Origin: Anaerolineae bacterium
Lineage (GTDB): Bacteria; Chloroflexota; Anaerolineae; Anaerolineales; Villigracilaceae
Direction: 5' to 3'
NCBI GenBank assembly: GCA_018648685.1
Contig: JABGQT010000123.1
Coordinates: 25,472-89,471 of the forward strand
DNA length: 64,000 nucleotides
Shown here one piece after another: positions 34,087 to 42,887 of the stretch. The notes under the pieces are model-generated. The model did not search any database and was not told the DNA's origin. It worked only from the letters and a program-made list of their open reading frames with translations. Within the stretch, counting starts at the first letter, position 1; each line of letters starts with the position of its first letter. A program made the translations under genes and the position numbers.

Positions 34087-34587
34087 TTATTCTCCAAAAC
34101 AAACTGTGAGCTTATCGTTTTCGTCATAAAATGAACGTGCAGAAAAGGGAGGGCTGCTCATATCCATATTGCAGATTCTTTCCAGCAAAATCGCAACATC
34201 TTCTACAAGGGGATATTGATCTAGCTCATCAAAAGGAATCCATTCAAGGCTTCCTTCTGCTGATGGGCGAGGCTTTCCATTTTCACATTTCCCCGTAAAA
34301 ACATAGACACAGATTCCCATAGTTGGCTCAACATCTACTTGCAACGTGCCAACTAAACGCAAATCCGCAGACAGTCCTGTTTCTTCATCCAATTCACGTT
34401 TTGCAGAAGAGAGCACATCTTCACCGCGCTCAACATGTCCACCAACGCCATTATATTTATTTGCCCAAATTCGCTTGGTGGATGCACCTTTGAGCAACAA
34501 AACGGAATCGCCACGCGTGAGAAAAATCAACGTACGCGGGATACATGTATAACGTTCTTTGGATACTCCTTGTTCACTAGCAGGCAT
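34087..34587 (-). CDS. NUDIX hydrolase (MutT/8-oxo-dGTPase-like)
   Basis: A 166-residue protein with a complete Nudix box, GGHVERGEDVLSSAKRELDEETGL (G-x5-E-x7-R-E-U-x-E-E-x-G-U), at about residues 48-71. It is preceded by VLLLKGASTKRIWANKYNGVGG, the usual context of MutT-like 8-oxo-dGTP diphosphatases. The C-terminal part has EWIPFDELDQYPLVED. The start codon is two bases after the stop of the SGNH gene, whose 3' end supplies GGAG, so the two are coupled. Nucleotide sanitation is the likely role; exact substrate unknown. Confidence 0.82.
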   Translation of the reverse strand: MPASEQGVSKERYTCIPRTLIFLTRGDSVLLLKGASTKRIWANKYNGVGGHVERGEDVLSSAKRELDEETGLSADLRLVGTLQVDVEPTMGICVYVFTGKCENGKPRPSAEGSLEWIPFDELDQYPLVEDVAILLERICNMDMSSPPFSARSFYDENDKLTVCFGE

Positions 34588-34589
34588 AT

Positions 34590-35213
34590 CTACTCCACTG
34601 CTCCGAGAAAGGCATCTGCCAAAATTTTATGCCCTGCATCGTTCATGTGAACGCGGTCATTTGAAAGTCTTTGCCAATCCACCTTTTGCAGAGCTTTATC
34701 AAAAGCCGCTTGCGCATCAACAAAAACAGCACCATATTTTTGAGCAATATCACGCACGACATTCCCGTAACGATCCATTTTTATACGCATCTCATCAGTT
34801 TTATCGAGTTGAAGAACATAGGGCGTCATCAAAACCAAGCCTTTCAAAGAGGCAGCGACCGAATCGATCAATCCACTCAGCGTTTGCTCATACTCGTCAA
34901 TCGTGATCCAATAATCTCGTGGCGTCCAATTATCCATTTGCTGCCAAACATCGTTTATCCCAATCATGATCGAGAGCCAATCCGGGTTCAAATCAAGAAC
35001 GTCGCGTTTCCAGCGTCCCTTCAAATCTCGAACGGTGTTTCCGCTAATTCCTTTGTTGATAATCTCAATCTCTGTTTCTGGATATTTGTCCTTCAAAGAA
35101 TCGCGAACAAAGCGCACATAACCATTTCCTAAAGGAGGATTTTCGTAAATGCGGCCACAATCCGTGATGGAATCGCCAATCATGAGAAGTTTGCTCCGGC
35201 TTTGAATTTTCAT
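34590..35213 (-). CDS. SGNH/GDSL-family hydrolase
   Basis: A 207-residue cytoplasmic hydrolase of the SGNH fold with all four blocks. Block I is LLMIGDSITDCG (Ser), block II is KGISGNTVRDL (Gly), block III is IMIGINDVWQQ (Asn) and block V is DRVHMNDAGH (Asp-x-x-His). Block II and block V look like the rhamnogalacturonan acetylesterase/TesA type, so an esterase or acetylhydrolase activity on a carbohydrate ester is plausible. There is no signal peptide. It lies downstream of the aldolase gene but beyond a strong terminator, and is coupled to the NUDIX gene. Confidence 0.8.
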   Translation of the reverse strand: MKIQSRSKLLMIGDSITDCGRIYENPPLGNGYVRFVRDSLKDKYPETEIEIINKGISGNTVRDLKGRWKRDVLDLNPDWLSIMIGINDVWQQMDNWTPRDYWITIDEYEQTLSGLIDSVAASLKGLVLMTPYVLQLDKTDEMRIKMDRYGNVVRDIAQKYGAVFVDAQAAFDKALQKVDWQRLSNDRVHMNDAGHKILADAFLGAVE

Positions 35214-35230
35214 TTTTCAGCTCATTCATG

Positions 35231-35269
35231 AAAAAGTCCCCTGCAAAGACTTTTCTCTGCAGGGGACTT
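35231..35269 (-). terminator. intrinsic terminator of the aldolase gene
   Basis: On the minus strand, AAGTCCCCTGCA and TGCAGGGGACTT pair over 12 bp and are followed by TTTTT, four bases after the fba stop codon. Confidence 0.9.
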
Positions 35270-35272
35270 ATC

Positions 35273-36223
35273 TTATTTTCCAACCAACTTGCGAACTTCT
35301 TCCAATTGTCCAGCGCTACCAAGTTTCACATTCTTCGCAGCAATGAATTTGGCGTACTCTGCCATGAAGATCTTTCCTGGGGGACGCAAGTCAAATTGCT
35401 CTGGCGTATCACGGAAGAACTCGCGATGAACACGTGTCCAGACGAGGCGACCATCGGTGTCGATGTTAATTTTGGTCACACCAAGCTCAGCAGCATGTTT
35501 GAATTGATCTGCATCCACACCCTTGGCGCCGAGCAGTTTGCCGCCAGCATCGTTGATGCGTTTAACTTCTTCTTGCGGCACAGAGCTGGAGCCGTGCATC
35601 ACAAGCGGAAATCCTGGTAAATTTTTCTGAATATCTGCTAAAACATTGAAATGCAAGCCTTGTGATCCAGCAAATTTGAAAGCACCATGGCTGGTACCGA
35701 TCGCACAGGCTAATGAGTCACAGCCAGTGCGTTCAACAAACTCTTTGGCTTCATCGGGATCGGTTAATTTAGCATCTGCTTCGTCAACGCTGATATCTTC
35801 TTCTACGCCACCAAGCTGACCCAACTCGGCTTCTACAACAATACCTTTGGCGTGAGCTGCATCCACAACACGTTTGGTGATAGCGATATTTTCGTCAAAG
35901 GGAGCATGACTGGCATCGATCATCACAGAGCTATAGAAACCGCTGTTTATACAATCCATTGCAGTTTCTTCGTCACCATGATCAAGATGCACAGCAAAGA
36001 TCGCTTCAGGGAAAACATCATTCGCAGAGCGGATCATGCCTTCGAGCATCAGTTTGTCAGTGTAAGCACGCGCACCTTTGCTAATTTGGATGATAAAAGG
36101 GGCTTGGCTATCAAGATTACCTCGGAAAAGCCCCATAGCCTGCTCCAAGTTATTAATATTATATGCCCCGATGGCATATTTTCCATAAGCGGCTTCAAAA
36201 AGTTTTTTAGTCGTTACGATCAT
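35273..36223 (-). CDS. fba: class II fructose-1,6-bisphosphate aldolase
   Basis: A 316-residue zinc-dependent class II aldolase of glycolysis and gluconeogenesis (FBP to DHAP plus G3P). Motifs are YAIGAYNINNLEQAMG, IFAVHLDHGDEETAMDCI with the zinc His and catalytic Asp, VVEAELGQLGGVEEDI, LACAIGTSHGAFKF with a second zinc His, VMHGSSSVPQEEV with a third, and GVTKINIDTDGRL for phosphate binding. GGAG precedes ATG 36223. It is a single-gene unit with its own terminator. A tagatose-bisphosphate aldolase could look similar, but the length and loop layout fit Fba. Confidence 0.92.
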   Translation of the reverse strand: MIVTTKKLFEAAYGKYAIGAYNINNLEQAMGLFRGNLDSQAPFIIQISKGARAYTDKLMLEGMIRSANDVFPEAIFAVHLDHGDEETAMDCINSGFYSSVMIDASHAPFDENIAITKRVVDAAHAKGIVVEAELGQLGGVEEDISVDEADAKLTDPDEAKEFVERTGCDSLACAIGTSHGAFKFAGSQGLHFNVLADIQKNLPGFPLVMHGSSSVPQEEVKRINDAGGKLLGAKGVDADQFKHAAELGVTKINIDTDGRLVWTRVHREFFRDTPEQFDLRPPGKIFMAEYAKFIAAKNVKLGSAGQLEEVRKLVGK

Positions 36224-36333
36224 TAATTCTCCATTTCCTATATAAAAGGATATAGTTTTTCTCTACGTAAAACAGCAGAGTCATATTAAGTGTCTAGCCA
36301 AATAAATTATAACACTCTCCTCATAGAAGCCAA

Positions 36334-36362
36334 TTGCACTTGCTTCTAAGAAAGGCTATAAT
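36334..36362 (+). promoter_or_regulatory. sigma70 promoter of the 36422 gene
   Basis: TTGCAC (36334-36339) and TATAAT (36357-36362) are separated by exactly 17 bp. The leader is about 55 nt with AGGAGG before the ATG. Confidence 0.75.
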
Positions 36363-36421
36363 TGACAAAGTGTGCAACACAATTTCATCTCCATCGTATA
36401 TTATTCAGGAGGTACTTCCCC

Positions 36422-36946
36422 ATGACTGATTTATTTCAAAAAGTGACAGATTCGCAAGATGCGTTCAAGAAGCTCGGCAGCCATATTCCCGGCTTTAAAG
36501 GCTATATAGAACGTCAAAATCGCCGCGCAGCGGATAAACTGATGCGCGAAACCATTGCCGACCGTTTTCAGGAACAGTGGAAAAGAGCATCAGAACTTCA
36601 GGTCAATTTGATCAACGAAGGCATGATCGCCTATGTTGACGATATAGAGCGTGCTGCCATCCAGATGCGAACTTTTATCGACAAGATCCGCACCGCTTCT
36701 TATGGTTACTCCGGTTTATTTGATGCCGTCAAGATCAACGAAGAAGAACTTGCGCAGCTTTATGCTTTTGACCAAGGTTTTTTCCTCGCCGCCGAAGAGA
36801 TTGCCCGTGCACTTGATAACGTAGAAGCTAGCCTACACGACGAAGCCGGTCTGCCTGCTGCGATCCGCAACGTGACCACTTTGGCACGCCAATCGACCGA
36901 AGCTTTTGGGCGCCGCTCTGAAGTTTTTACCGGTAGCGAAGCATAA
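36422..36946 (+). CDS. conserved helical protein of unknown function
   Basis: A 174-residue soluble, almost entirely alpha-helical protein. ATG 36422 is chosen because AGGAGG lies ten bases upstream and the consensus promoter ends inside the longer ORF-track version. IPGFKGYIERQNRRAADKLMRETIADRF is the most distinctive segment. I recall similar proteins in other Chloroflexota genomes without a described role. Heptad-like spacing from 25 to 100 suggests a coiled coil or helical bundle. Promoter and ribosome-binding site are both near consensus, so expression is probably high. Confidence 0.65.
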   Translation: MTDLFQKVTDSQDAFKKLGSHIPGFKGYIERQNRRAADKLMRETIADRFQEQWKRASELQVNLINEGMIAYVDDIERAAIQMRTFIDKIRTASYGYSGLFDAVKINEEELAQLYAFDQGFFLAAEEIARALDNVEASLHDEAGLPAAIRNVTTLARQSTEAFGRRSEVFTGSEA

Positions 36947-36962
36947 AAAAAAACAGTCTTGC

Positions 36963-37033
36963 AGGTTTTGTGGGAGAAAATATGACGAGCAAGAAAACTT
37001 CTTTTGTTCTTTTTTACTCGTCACACAAAACCT
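36963..37033. repeat. long two-step inverted repeat downstream of the 36422 gene
   Basis: Outer arms AGGTTTTGTG (36963-36972) and CACAAAACCT (37024-37033), and inner arms GACGAG and CTCGTC, can fold into one long imperfect hairpin of 71 nt. It lacks a terminal T-run and lies 41 bp before the molybdenum hydroxylase operon. It may be a weak terminator or another dispersed palindrome. Confidence 0.5.
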
Positions 37034-37073
37034 AAAAAACTAAAAAGACACTTTATTTTCAAACACAGAAAAA

Positions 37074-38492
37074 ATGGCTCAAACTATGTGGCAAAAATAT
37101 ATCACCCCGACATCCCCTAAAGAAGTGGCTGAAATTCTGGCAAAAGACAAAAACGCTCGTATCGTAGCAGGGGGCACAGACTTAGTCCTCGAAATTGAGC
37201 GCGGAATCACTAAAGATGTAGAGACTCTCATTGACGTGACCCGTATCCCCCACCTTGACCGAATCACTCTCGACGAAGATGGCATAGTCCATCTCGGCCC
37301 AATGGTCACGCATAATCACGTGGCTGGCTCCAAACTTTTACGCGAACGTGCCTACCCCCTTGTGCGAGCGTGTTGGGAAGTTGGCGCAAATCAGATTCGC
37401 AACCGCGCAACAGTGGCTGGAAATTTAATCACTGCTTCGCCCGCAAACGACACTATCACGCCGCTAATGGCACTTGGCGCAAGCGTCACGCTACTCTCCA
37501 CGCAGGGTGAACGCATAGTCTCTTTAGATGATTTTTATCTCGGCGTGCGAAAAACCGTGATGAGAGAAGATGAAATACTCATTGATATTTCCTTTCCGGC
37601 TTTGACAGAAAGTCAACGCGGCACATTTATCAAAGTAGGATTAAGGCGCGCGCAGGCAATCGCCGTTATCAACGTCGCCATCGTTCTCGATTTTAACGTG
37701 AGTGGCATTGAATCAGCATCTATAACCATGGGCGCGGTTTCTCCAATTATTATCCATGCCAATGCCGCAGAAGAATATCTCATTGGAAAAGAATTGACCG
37801 AAGAGACTATTGCAGAAGCCGCGAATCTGGCAATGGCGGCATCTAAACCGATTGGTGATATTCGTGGTTCAGCAGAATACCGCCGCGAGATGATTCGCGT
37901 ACAAACAGCGCGTGGGCTGAGATCCCTGCTCAATGGCACCGAGCAAGATAACTTCCCGAGCGAGCCGGTTCTTTTATCCAATGGAGAGATTTCAGATTTT
38001 GGACATCAGAGTTCAGTTCACACGGAAAGCAATCCAATTCTCACAACCATTAATGGCGAAGAATATGCGATCGAAGGCGGGCAGGATAAAACCTTGCTGG
38101 CCGTTTTGCGCGATGAAGTTGGCTTAATGGGCACAAAAGAAGGTTGTGGCGAGGGCGAATGTGGTGCCTGTACCATCCACCTTGATGGAAAAGCCGTTAT
38201 GTCCTGTCTTGTACCAGCCCCTCGTGCACATGAAGCAGAAATCGTGACCATTGAAGGTCTTGCTGATGCTACTCAAGAGAAATTACACCCTGTGCAAGAG
38301 GCCTTCATTCACGAAGGCGCGGTGCAATGTGGTTACTGCACGCCAGGATTTATCATGTCGGCTGCGAAGTTGCTCGAAGAGAAGCCAGTACCGAGCAAAG
38401 ATGATATTGAGCAGGCCATTGCCGGTAATCTATGCCGCTGCACAGGCTATTATAAAATTATAAGTGCCATCGAAGAAGCAAGCAAAGCCTAG
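37074..38492 (+). CDS. molybdenum hydroxylase FAD-binding subunit fused to 2Fe-2S subunit
   Basis: A 472-residue fusion. Residues 1-285 are a CoxM/XdhB-like FAD domain (RIVAGGTDLVLEIERG, NRATVAGNLITASPANDT) plus the CO-dehydrogenase flavoprotein C-terminal domain. Residues about 315-472 are a CoxS/XdhC-like double 2Fe-2S domain with plant-type GCGEGECGACTIHLDG and the second cluster in QCGYCTPGFIMSAAKLL ... GNLCRCTGYYKI. It passes electrons between the molybdenum subunit encoded downstream and FAD/NAD(P) or another acceptor. FAD-FeS fusions in this order are less usual than separate subunits. The ATG at 37074 lacks a good Shine-Dalgarno; ATG 37086 is an alternative start. Confidence 0.85.
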   Translation: MAQTMWQKYITPTSPKEVAEILAKDKNARIVAGGTDLVLEIERGITKDVETLIDVTRIPHLDRITLDEDGIVHLGPMVTHNHVAGSKLLRERAYPLVRACWEVGANQIRNRATVAGNLITASPANDTITPLMALGASVTLLSTQGERIVSLDDFYLGVRKTVMREDEILIDISFPALTESQRGTFIKVGLRRAQAIAVINVAIVLDFNVSGIESASITMGAVSPIIIHANAAEEYLIGKELTEETIAEAANLAMAASKPIGDIRGSAEYRREMIRVQTARGLRSLLNGTEQDNFPSEPVLLSNGEISDFGHQSSVHTESNPILTTINGEEYAIEGGQDKTLLAVLRDEVGLMGTKEGCGEGECGACTIHLDGKAVMSCLVPAPRAHEAEIVTIEGLADATQEKLHPVQEAFIHEGAVQCGYCTPGFIMSAAKLLEEKPVPSKDDIEQAIAGNLCRCTGYYKIISAIEEASKA

Positions 38493-38503
38493 AGGAGAAG
38501 AAA

Positions 38504-38923
38504 ATGGGAAATTATCGCTTTACTGATGATATTCATAAAAAAAAGCAACTCCCTGCTGGCTGGCGTGGTATCGGCTGTATTATGTTCTTTTTACTGCCTA
38601 CGATCTCCTATGTTGCAGCCATAGAGTTACTCAAAATTACAGAAATCAGAAATTTTTTCTACAGAGTTAGCCCTAAACTTTTTGGACCACCCAATATTCA
38701 TAAATTGCTCTGGAAAGTTAAATCTATTGATCCTTTTTTGCGTGAAGTGTATTCATGGACAAATTTGGAAGTGAATATTTTGTTTGGGTTATTGATCTTA
38801 TTGGTTCTCTCAGGCTTCGTTGCTGTTTTTTACTCGATCATGTACAGAACAGTAAACCCCTCTCGCTATGGCCCCACAGATGCACCGCCATCAAGACATA
38901 AACCTACAAAAAAATCCCGATAA
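38504..38923 (+). CDS. two-TM membrane protein embedded in the molybdenum hydroxylase operon
   Basis: A 139-residue protein with helices near 21-44 and 88-112 and a basic C-terminal tail. AGAGGAG is correctly placed before ATG 38504. It sits 11 bp after the FAD/FeS gene and 4 bp before the molybdopterin-subunit gene, so all three are co-transcribed. GWRGIGCIMFFLLPTISYVAA is its most distinctive stretch. I do not recognise it. Its position suggests it could tether the hydroxylase to the membrane or be an unrelated passenger. Confidence 0.6.
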   Translation: MGNYRFTDDIHKKKQLPAGWRGIGCIMFFLLPTISYVAAIELLKITEIRNFFYRVSPKLFGPPNIHKLLWKVKSIDPFLREVYSWTNLEVNILFGLLILLVLSGFVAVFYSIMYRTVNPSRYGPTDAPPSRHKPTKKSR

Positions 38924-38927
38924 CACT

Positions 38928-41126
38928 ATGACAAAAACAATAGGAAAATCAATTCGGCGTGTTGATGCACGCGGAAAAGTAATTGGCGAAACGCTATACT
39001 CTGGCGATATTACCATGCCCAACATGGCATATATGAAAATCCTTTTTGCGCGCCGCCCTCATGCATTGATCAAACATATTGACACCAGCGCAGCTGAAGC
39101 GACAGAAGGCGTTATTGCCGTTTTCACAGCAGAAGATGTGCCCATGAACGAATATGGTTTGCAAATCCCAGATCAGCCTGTTTTATGCGACAAAGTCGTT
39201 CGCTTTGTGGGCGATCAGGTTGCGCTGGTTGTTGCAGAAAGCGAAAAAATTGCGGCGCAAGCCAGAGCAAAAATTATTGTTGACTACGAAGACCTGCCTG
39301 TCGTCACCGACCCACGCGAATCCGCAAAAGCTGATGCGTTGCTTTTACACGCCGACAAAGAGAGCAATATCGTGCAGGCTCACCAAATCCGTAAAGGAGA
39401 TGTAGAAACTGGTTTCGCCGAAGCAGATGTGATCGTCAAAGCTGAGATGCAGACTCCTTTTCAGGAACATGCTTATCTCCAACCGGAAGCCGGTGTCGCT
39501 TATATAGATGAAGATGATGGCCGCGTCGTTGTGATGGCAGGTGGACAATGGCTTAAAGACGAACAGCATCAAGTCGCTCATGCTTTGGGCCTGTCCGTCG
39601 AAAAAGTACGGATTCTACACCCCGCCATTGGCGGCGCATTTGGCGGGCGAGAAGATATATCTGTGCAAATTGTGCTGGGCCTGGCCGCAATGCGCCTGCA
39701 CGAGCGAGGCATTAATCGTCCTGTAAAAATCATCTGGTCTCGTGAAGAATCCATTATCGGGCACTCTAAACGGCATCCCTTCTATTTCAAAGCGCGTTGG
39801 GGCGCAACAAAAGATGGAAATATCGTCGCCGCCGAGATTGACGCAACATCCGATGCTGGCGCGTATATGTATACGTCCAACAAAGTTTTAGGCAATGCGA
39901 CCTTGATGGTGGCAGGTCCTTACGAAATCCCCAACGTCAAAGTGGATACACGCTCAGCCTACACAAATAATATTCCCACCGGCGCACTGCGCGGATTTGG
40001 CGCACCACAAGGCGCATTTCTCGCCGAAATGATGATCGGTAAATTGGCAGAAGCCTTGGATATGGACCCCGTTGAATTGCGGATGAAAAACATCTTGCAC
40101 GAAGGCTCTCTAATGTCTGTCCAAACACCGCTGACCGGAAATGCAACCATCGACAAAGTAGCAGAACGCTGCGCAGAAGAAGCGGGTTGGGAAAACACCA
40201 AAAATGGCTGGATGTTGACCCAAGAGCCGAAAGCAGATGAAGAAAACCCACATCTTAAACGTGGCATCGGCTTTGCTTGCGGATTCAAAAATACGGGTTT
40301 CTCTTTTGGCTATCAGGAAAACTCCTGGGCAAAAGTTGAAATGCATGGCGACACCGAAGTTGAGCGCGTTGTTGTGCATCATGGTGCCGCAGAAGTTGGG
40401 CAGGGAACACATACTGTTATCATGCAAGCCGCCGCAGAAGCAACCGGGGTGAGTTTTGATAAAGTTGAATTTATAGGCGAAGATAGCGATCTTGGCGGTG
40501 ATTCTGGTAGTTCATCTGCTTCTCGGATGACATTTATGGCCCTGAACTCTGTCAAAGGCGCAGGAGAACGTGCTCTTGCAAAATGGCAGGATGAAGAACA
40601 CCCCGCCATTGCCGAATATAAATATCTCGCGCCAAAAACAACTCCTTATGAGCCAGAAACAGGAAAATCTACACCAAATGTGGCTTATGGGCATTGTGCC
40701 CAAGTTGCCGACCTGGAAGTGGATACAGAAACCGGTCATATTCATATTCATAATATGATCTCGACTTCCGATCTCGGCAAAGCGATCAACCCTCAGCAGG
40801 TCGTTGGGCAAATTGAAGGTGGAACGCTACAAATGATCGGGCACACGCTGATGGAAGATTTCATCCACAATGACGGTTATGTCCAGACCGCAGAACTCTC
40901 TACTTATCTCATCCCCACTGTTTTAGATATTCCTACCAATTTTAAAACCGTCATCGTTGAATACGGCGACCCGAATGGTCCTTGGGGAGCACGCGGCGTT
41001 GGCGAAATGATGACTGTCCCCACATCTGCCGCAATCGTTGCCGCCGTTCACGATGCAACTGGCGTTTGGTTCCACGAATTCCCTCTCACCCCGGAACGCG
41101 TTTTACGCGGACTAGGGAAAATATAA
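38928..41126 (+). CDS. xanthine dehydrogenase/CoxL family molybdopterin-binding subunit
   Basis: A 732-residue large subunit of the aldehyde oxidase/xanthine dehydrogenase family. ATG 38928 (MTKTIGKSIRRVDARGKVIG) is chosen; the ORF-track start lies inside the previous gene. Conserved parts are GETLYSGDI, the Moco-binding GGAFGGREDIS (about 234-244), RGFGAPQGAFLAEMMI, GAAEVGQGTHTVIMQAAAE, DSGSSSASRMT, and the C-terminal GARGVGEMMTVPTSAAI with the expected catalytic Glu. CO dehydrogenase's AYxCSFR loop is not seen, so it is not a CO oxidiser. The substrate is probably an N-heterocycle such as a purine or nicotinate. The YqeB-like gene nearby hints at a selenium-modified cofactor. Confidence 0.85.
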   Translation: MTKTIGKSIRRVDARGKVIGETLYSGDITMPNMAYMKILFARRPHALIKHIDTSAAEATEGVIAVFTAEDVPMNEYGLQIPDQPVLCDKVVRFVGDQVALVVAESEKIAAQARAKIIVDYEDLPVVTDPRESAKADALLLHADKESNIVQAHQIRKGDVETGFAEADVIVKAEMQTPFQEHAYLQPEAGVAYIDEDDGRVVVMAGGQWLKDEQHQVAHALGLSVEKVRILHPAIGGAFGGREDISVQIVLGLAAMRLHERGINRPVKIIWSREESIIGHSKRHPFYFKARWGATKDGNIVAAEIDATSDAGAYMYTSNKVLGNATLMVAGPYEIPNVKVDTRSAYTNNIPTGALRGFGAPQGAFLAEMMIGKLAEALDMDPVELRMKNILHEGSLMSVQTPLTGNATIDKVAERCAEEAGWENTKNGWMLTQEPKADEENPHLKRGIGFACGFKNTGFSFGYQENSWAKVEMHGDTEVERVVVHHGAAEVGQGTHTVIMQAAAEATGVSFDKVEFIGEDSDLGGDSGSSSASRMTFMALNSVKGAGERALAKWQDEEHPAIAEYKYLAPKTTPYEPETGKSTPNVAYGHCAQVADLEVDTETGHIHIHNMISTSDLGKAINPQQVVGQIEGGTLQMIGHTLMEDFIHNDGYVQTAELSTYLIPTVLDIPTNFKTVIVEYGDPNGPWGARGVGEMMTVPTSAAIVAAVHDATGVWFHEFPLTPERVLRGLGKI

Positions 41127-41136
41127 CTTACAGTTT

Positions 41137-41223
41137 CTGAGCGGAGACGAAGCAAGTCGAAGAACGGGCCGATCAAATCCGCCCTTCGACTGCGCGTTTT
41201 GCTTCGCAAAACGCTCCGCTCAG
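41137..41223. repeat. dispersed palindromic repeat with nested arms
   Basis: CTGAGCGG (41137-41144) and CCGCTCAG (41216-41223) enclose AGTCGAAG/CTTCGACT and a tight GTTTTGC-ttc-GCAAAAC hairpin. This arrangement, with CTTCGAC next to CCGCTCAG, is a familiar REP/MITE-like element in diverse bacteria. It separates the molybdenum hydroxylase gene from the hydrolase gene. Confidence 0.7.
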
Positions 41224-41237
41224 GGACTATCACTCTC

Positions 41238-42116
41238 ATGCCATTCCCCTATATCCACGAAACCGAAGAAATAACAGACTCCCTCCGCAAAAGTGTTGGA
41301 GGAAGTTTTATCGCGCTCCCTGATGGATATACGCATTACCAACTAGAGGAAGACAAAGATGCGGAGACCGTCGTCCTCGTGCATGGATTTTCTGTCCCCA
41401 ATTTTATTTGGGAGCCGACTTTCCGATTCTTGACCGAAGCTGGCTACCGCGTCCTACGCTATGACCTCTTTGGACGCGGCTATTCGGATCGGCCAAAAAC
41501 CACCTACAACCTCGATCTTTTTGCTCGCCAACTTCACGAACTGCTGGATGCGCTGAAAATTACCGAGCCAATTAATCTCTTTGGGCTTTCGATGGGCGGC
41601 CCCATTACCGCGACATTTGCCGCTCGTCATTCTGAACGCGTCAAAAGACTTGCGCTTTTCGCTCCCGCTGGTGGCGCGGCAATCCCACAAACACGCATAT
41701 ACAAACTGTTACTGACACCCATTCTTGGTGAATTATTGATGGGTCTTTTCGGCAAGCAAAAGCTCATAGATGGGGTTGCGGAAGATTTTTATGAACCTGA
41801 AATGATCGCGCATTTTCAAAAGCAATATACCCCCCAATTATCCATACGCGGATTTGGGCGAGCAATTCTCTCCACGATGCGGAATGATGCGCTCGGCGAC
41901 TCTTCCGCCATTTATCGGCGCATCGGCGAGTTGAATAACCCCACCCTGCTGATTTGGGGACGAGAGGATAAAACTGTCCCCTACGACCAAGCTGAAATAG
42001 TGGTAGCAAGCCTGAAACAGGTGCGTTTCCACACGATTGAAAATAGCGGACATATTCCTCATTATGAAAATGCGGATGAGATCAATCCCATCATCCTTGA
42101 TTTTCTAAAAAACTAA
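41238..42116 (+). CDS. alpha/beta-fold hydrolase
   Basis: A 292-residue alpha/beta hydrolase. ATG 41238 (MPFPYIHETEEI) is chosen because the longer ORF-track start falls inside the dispersed repeat. The oxyanion strand is VVLVHGFSVPNFIWEPT, the nucleophile is Ser in FGLSMGGPIT, the acid is Asp in LLIWGREDKTVP and the base is His in NSGHIPHYEN, so the triad is complete. There is no lid motif to indicate a substrate. It lies in the same orientation between the molybdenum hydroxylase and its presumed maturation gene, so a ring-cleavage or ester step of the same catabolic route is possible. Confidence 0.82.
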   Translation: MPFPYIHETEEITDSLRKSVGGSFIALPDGYTHYQLEEDKDAETVVLVHGFSVPNFIWEPTFRFLTEAGYRVLRYDLFGRGYSDRPKTTYNLDLFARQLHELLDALKITEPINLFGLSMGGPITATFAARHSERVKRLALFAPAGGAAIPQTRIYKLLLTPILGELLMGLFGKQKLIDGVAEDFYEPEMIAHFQKQYTPQLSIRGFGRAILSTMRNDALGDSSAIYRRIGELNNPTLLIWGREDKTVPYDQAEIVVASLKQVRFHTIENSGHIPHYENADEINPIILDFLKN

Positions 42117-42155
42117 AGGGACAGGGGCTCCTTGCCCAGATTATCGAAATAATAT

Positions 42156-42180
42156 TAGGGGCGGGAAAACCCCGCCCCTA
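42156..42180. repeat. short GC palindrome, copy 1
   Basis: TAGGGGCGGG (42156-42165) and CCCGCCCCTA (42171-42180). A second copy with the same arms is at 54919-54946. Confidence 0.75.
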
Positions 42181-42191
42181 CACCAAATCTT

Positions 42192-42887
42192 ATGCTAAAA
42201 AAACTCTATCAAACCCTCCTGCGTCACCGCTACAAGCTGGCGGTTTTTGTCATCCTGACTGCTTCATCCGTCACCTGCGTGATGCTCGTTGGCGCACGGG
42301 TTGCTTACAGCGACAGCGGGCGATATACACAAATGATCTGGAATCTCTTCCTGGCATGGATCCCCTTTGTCTTGGCATACCTTGCCTATGCGCTGTCTTG
42401 GAAACGTCCCTTGCTCTATTTCATCATCCCTATTTTCGCCTTTCTGTGGCTCATTTTCTTTCCCAACGCCCCATATCTGATCACGGATCTGGAGAATCTT
42501 GGAGATGGTTTCGGCGAGGTGCCGGTTTGGTACGATATCATGCTGGTGATCTGGTTTTCGTGGACAGGGTTACTGCTCGGCGTCGTTTCGCTCTATCTGA
42601 TGCAGGAAATTGTCAAGAATGTTTTTGGCAAGCTATTTGGCTGGGTCTTTGTTTTCACAGTTTCGGTACTCAGCAGCGTGGGCGTATATTTAGGGCGTTT
42701 TTTACGCTTCAATAGCTGGGATATTTGGCAAAGCCCTGTCGAAGTACTCAGAGATTCTTATCGGTTACTGCGTGCCATGCGCCCAAGCACCATTGGCTTT
42801 ATCGGTCTATTTACCGTCTTTTTCCTATTTGTCTATCTAACACTCTACGCCTTCGGGCATCTTTTACAGGAAGATAACCATGACTAG
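42192..42887 (+). CDS. DUF1361 membrane protein
   Basis: A 231-residue protein with about seven membrane helices. WNLFLAWIPFVLAYLAYAL, LIFFPNAPYLITDLENL and VPVWYDIMLVIWFSWTGLLLGVVSLYL are the hallmark blocks of DUF1361. The function of the family is unknown. No Shine-Dalgarno is visible. The 3' end overlaps the YqeB-like gene by eight bases, so the two are translationally coupled. Confidence 0.8.
   Translation: MLKKLYQTLLRHRYKLAVFVILTASSVTCVMLVGARVAYSDSGRYTQMIWNLFLAWIPFVLAYLAYALSWKRPLLYFIIPIFAFLWLIFFPNAPYLITDLENLGDGFGEVPVWYDIMLVIWFSWTGLLLGVVSLYLMQEIVKNVFGKLFGWVFVFTVSVLSSVGVYLGRFLRFNSWDIWQSPVEVLRDSYRLLRAMRPSTIGFIGLFTVFFLFVYLTLYAFGHLLQEDNHD

Noticed and set aside
38928-41126. Aerobic CO dehydrogenase (CoxL form I) assignment
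   Set aside because: The AYxCSFR active-site loop is not seen, and the FAD/FeS fusion is not the cox arrangement.
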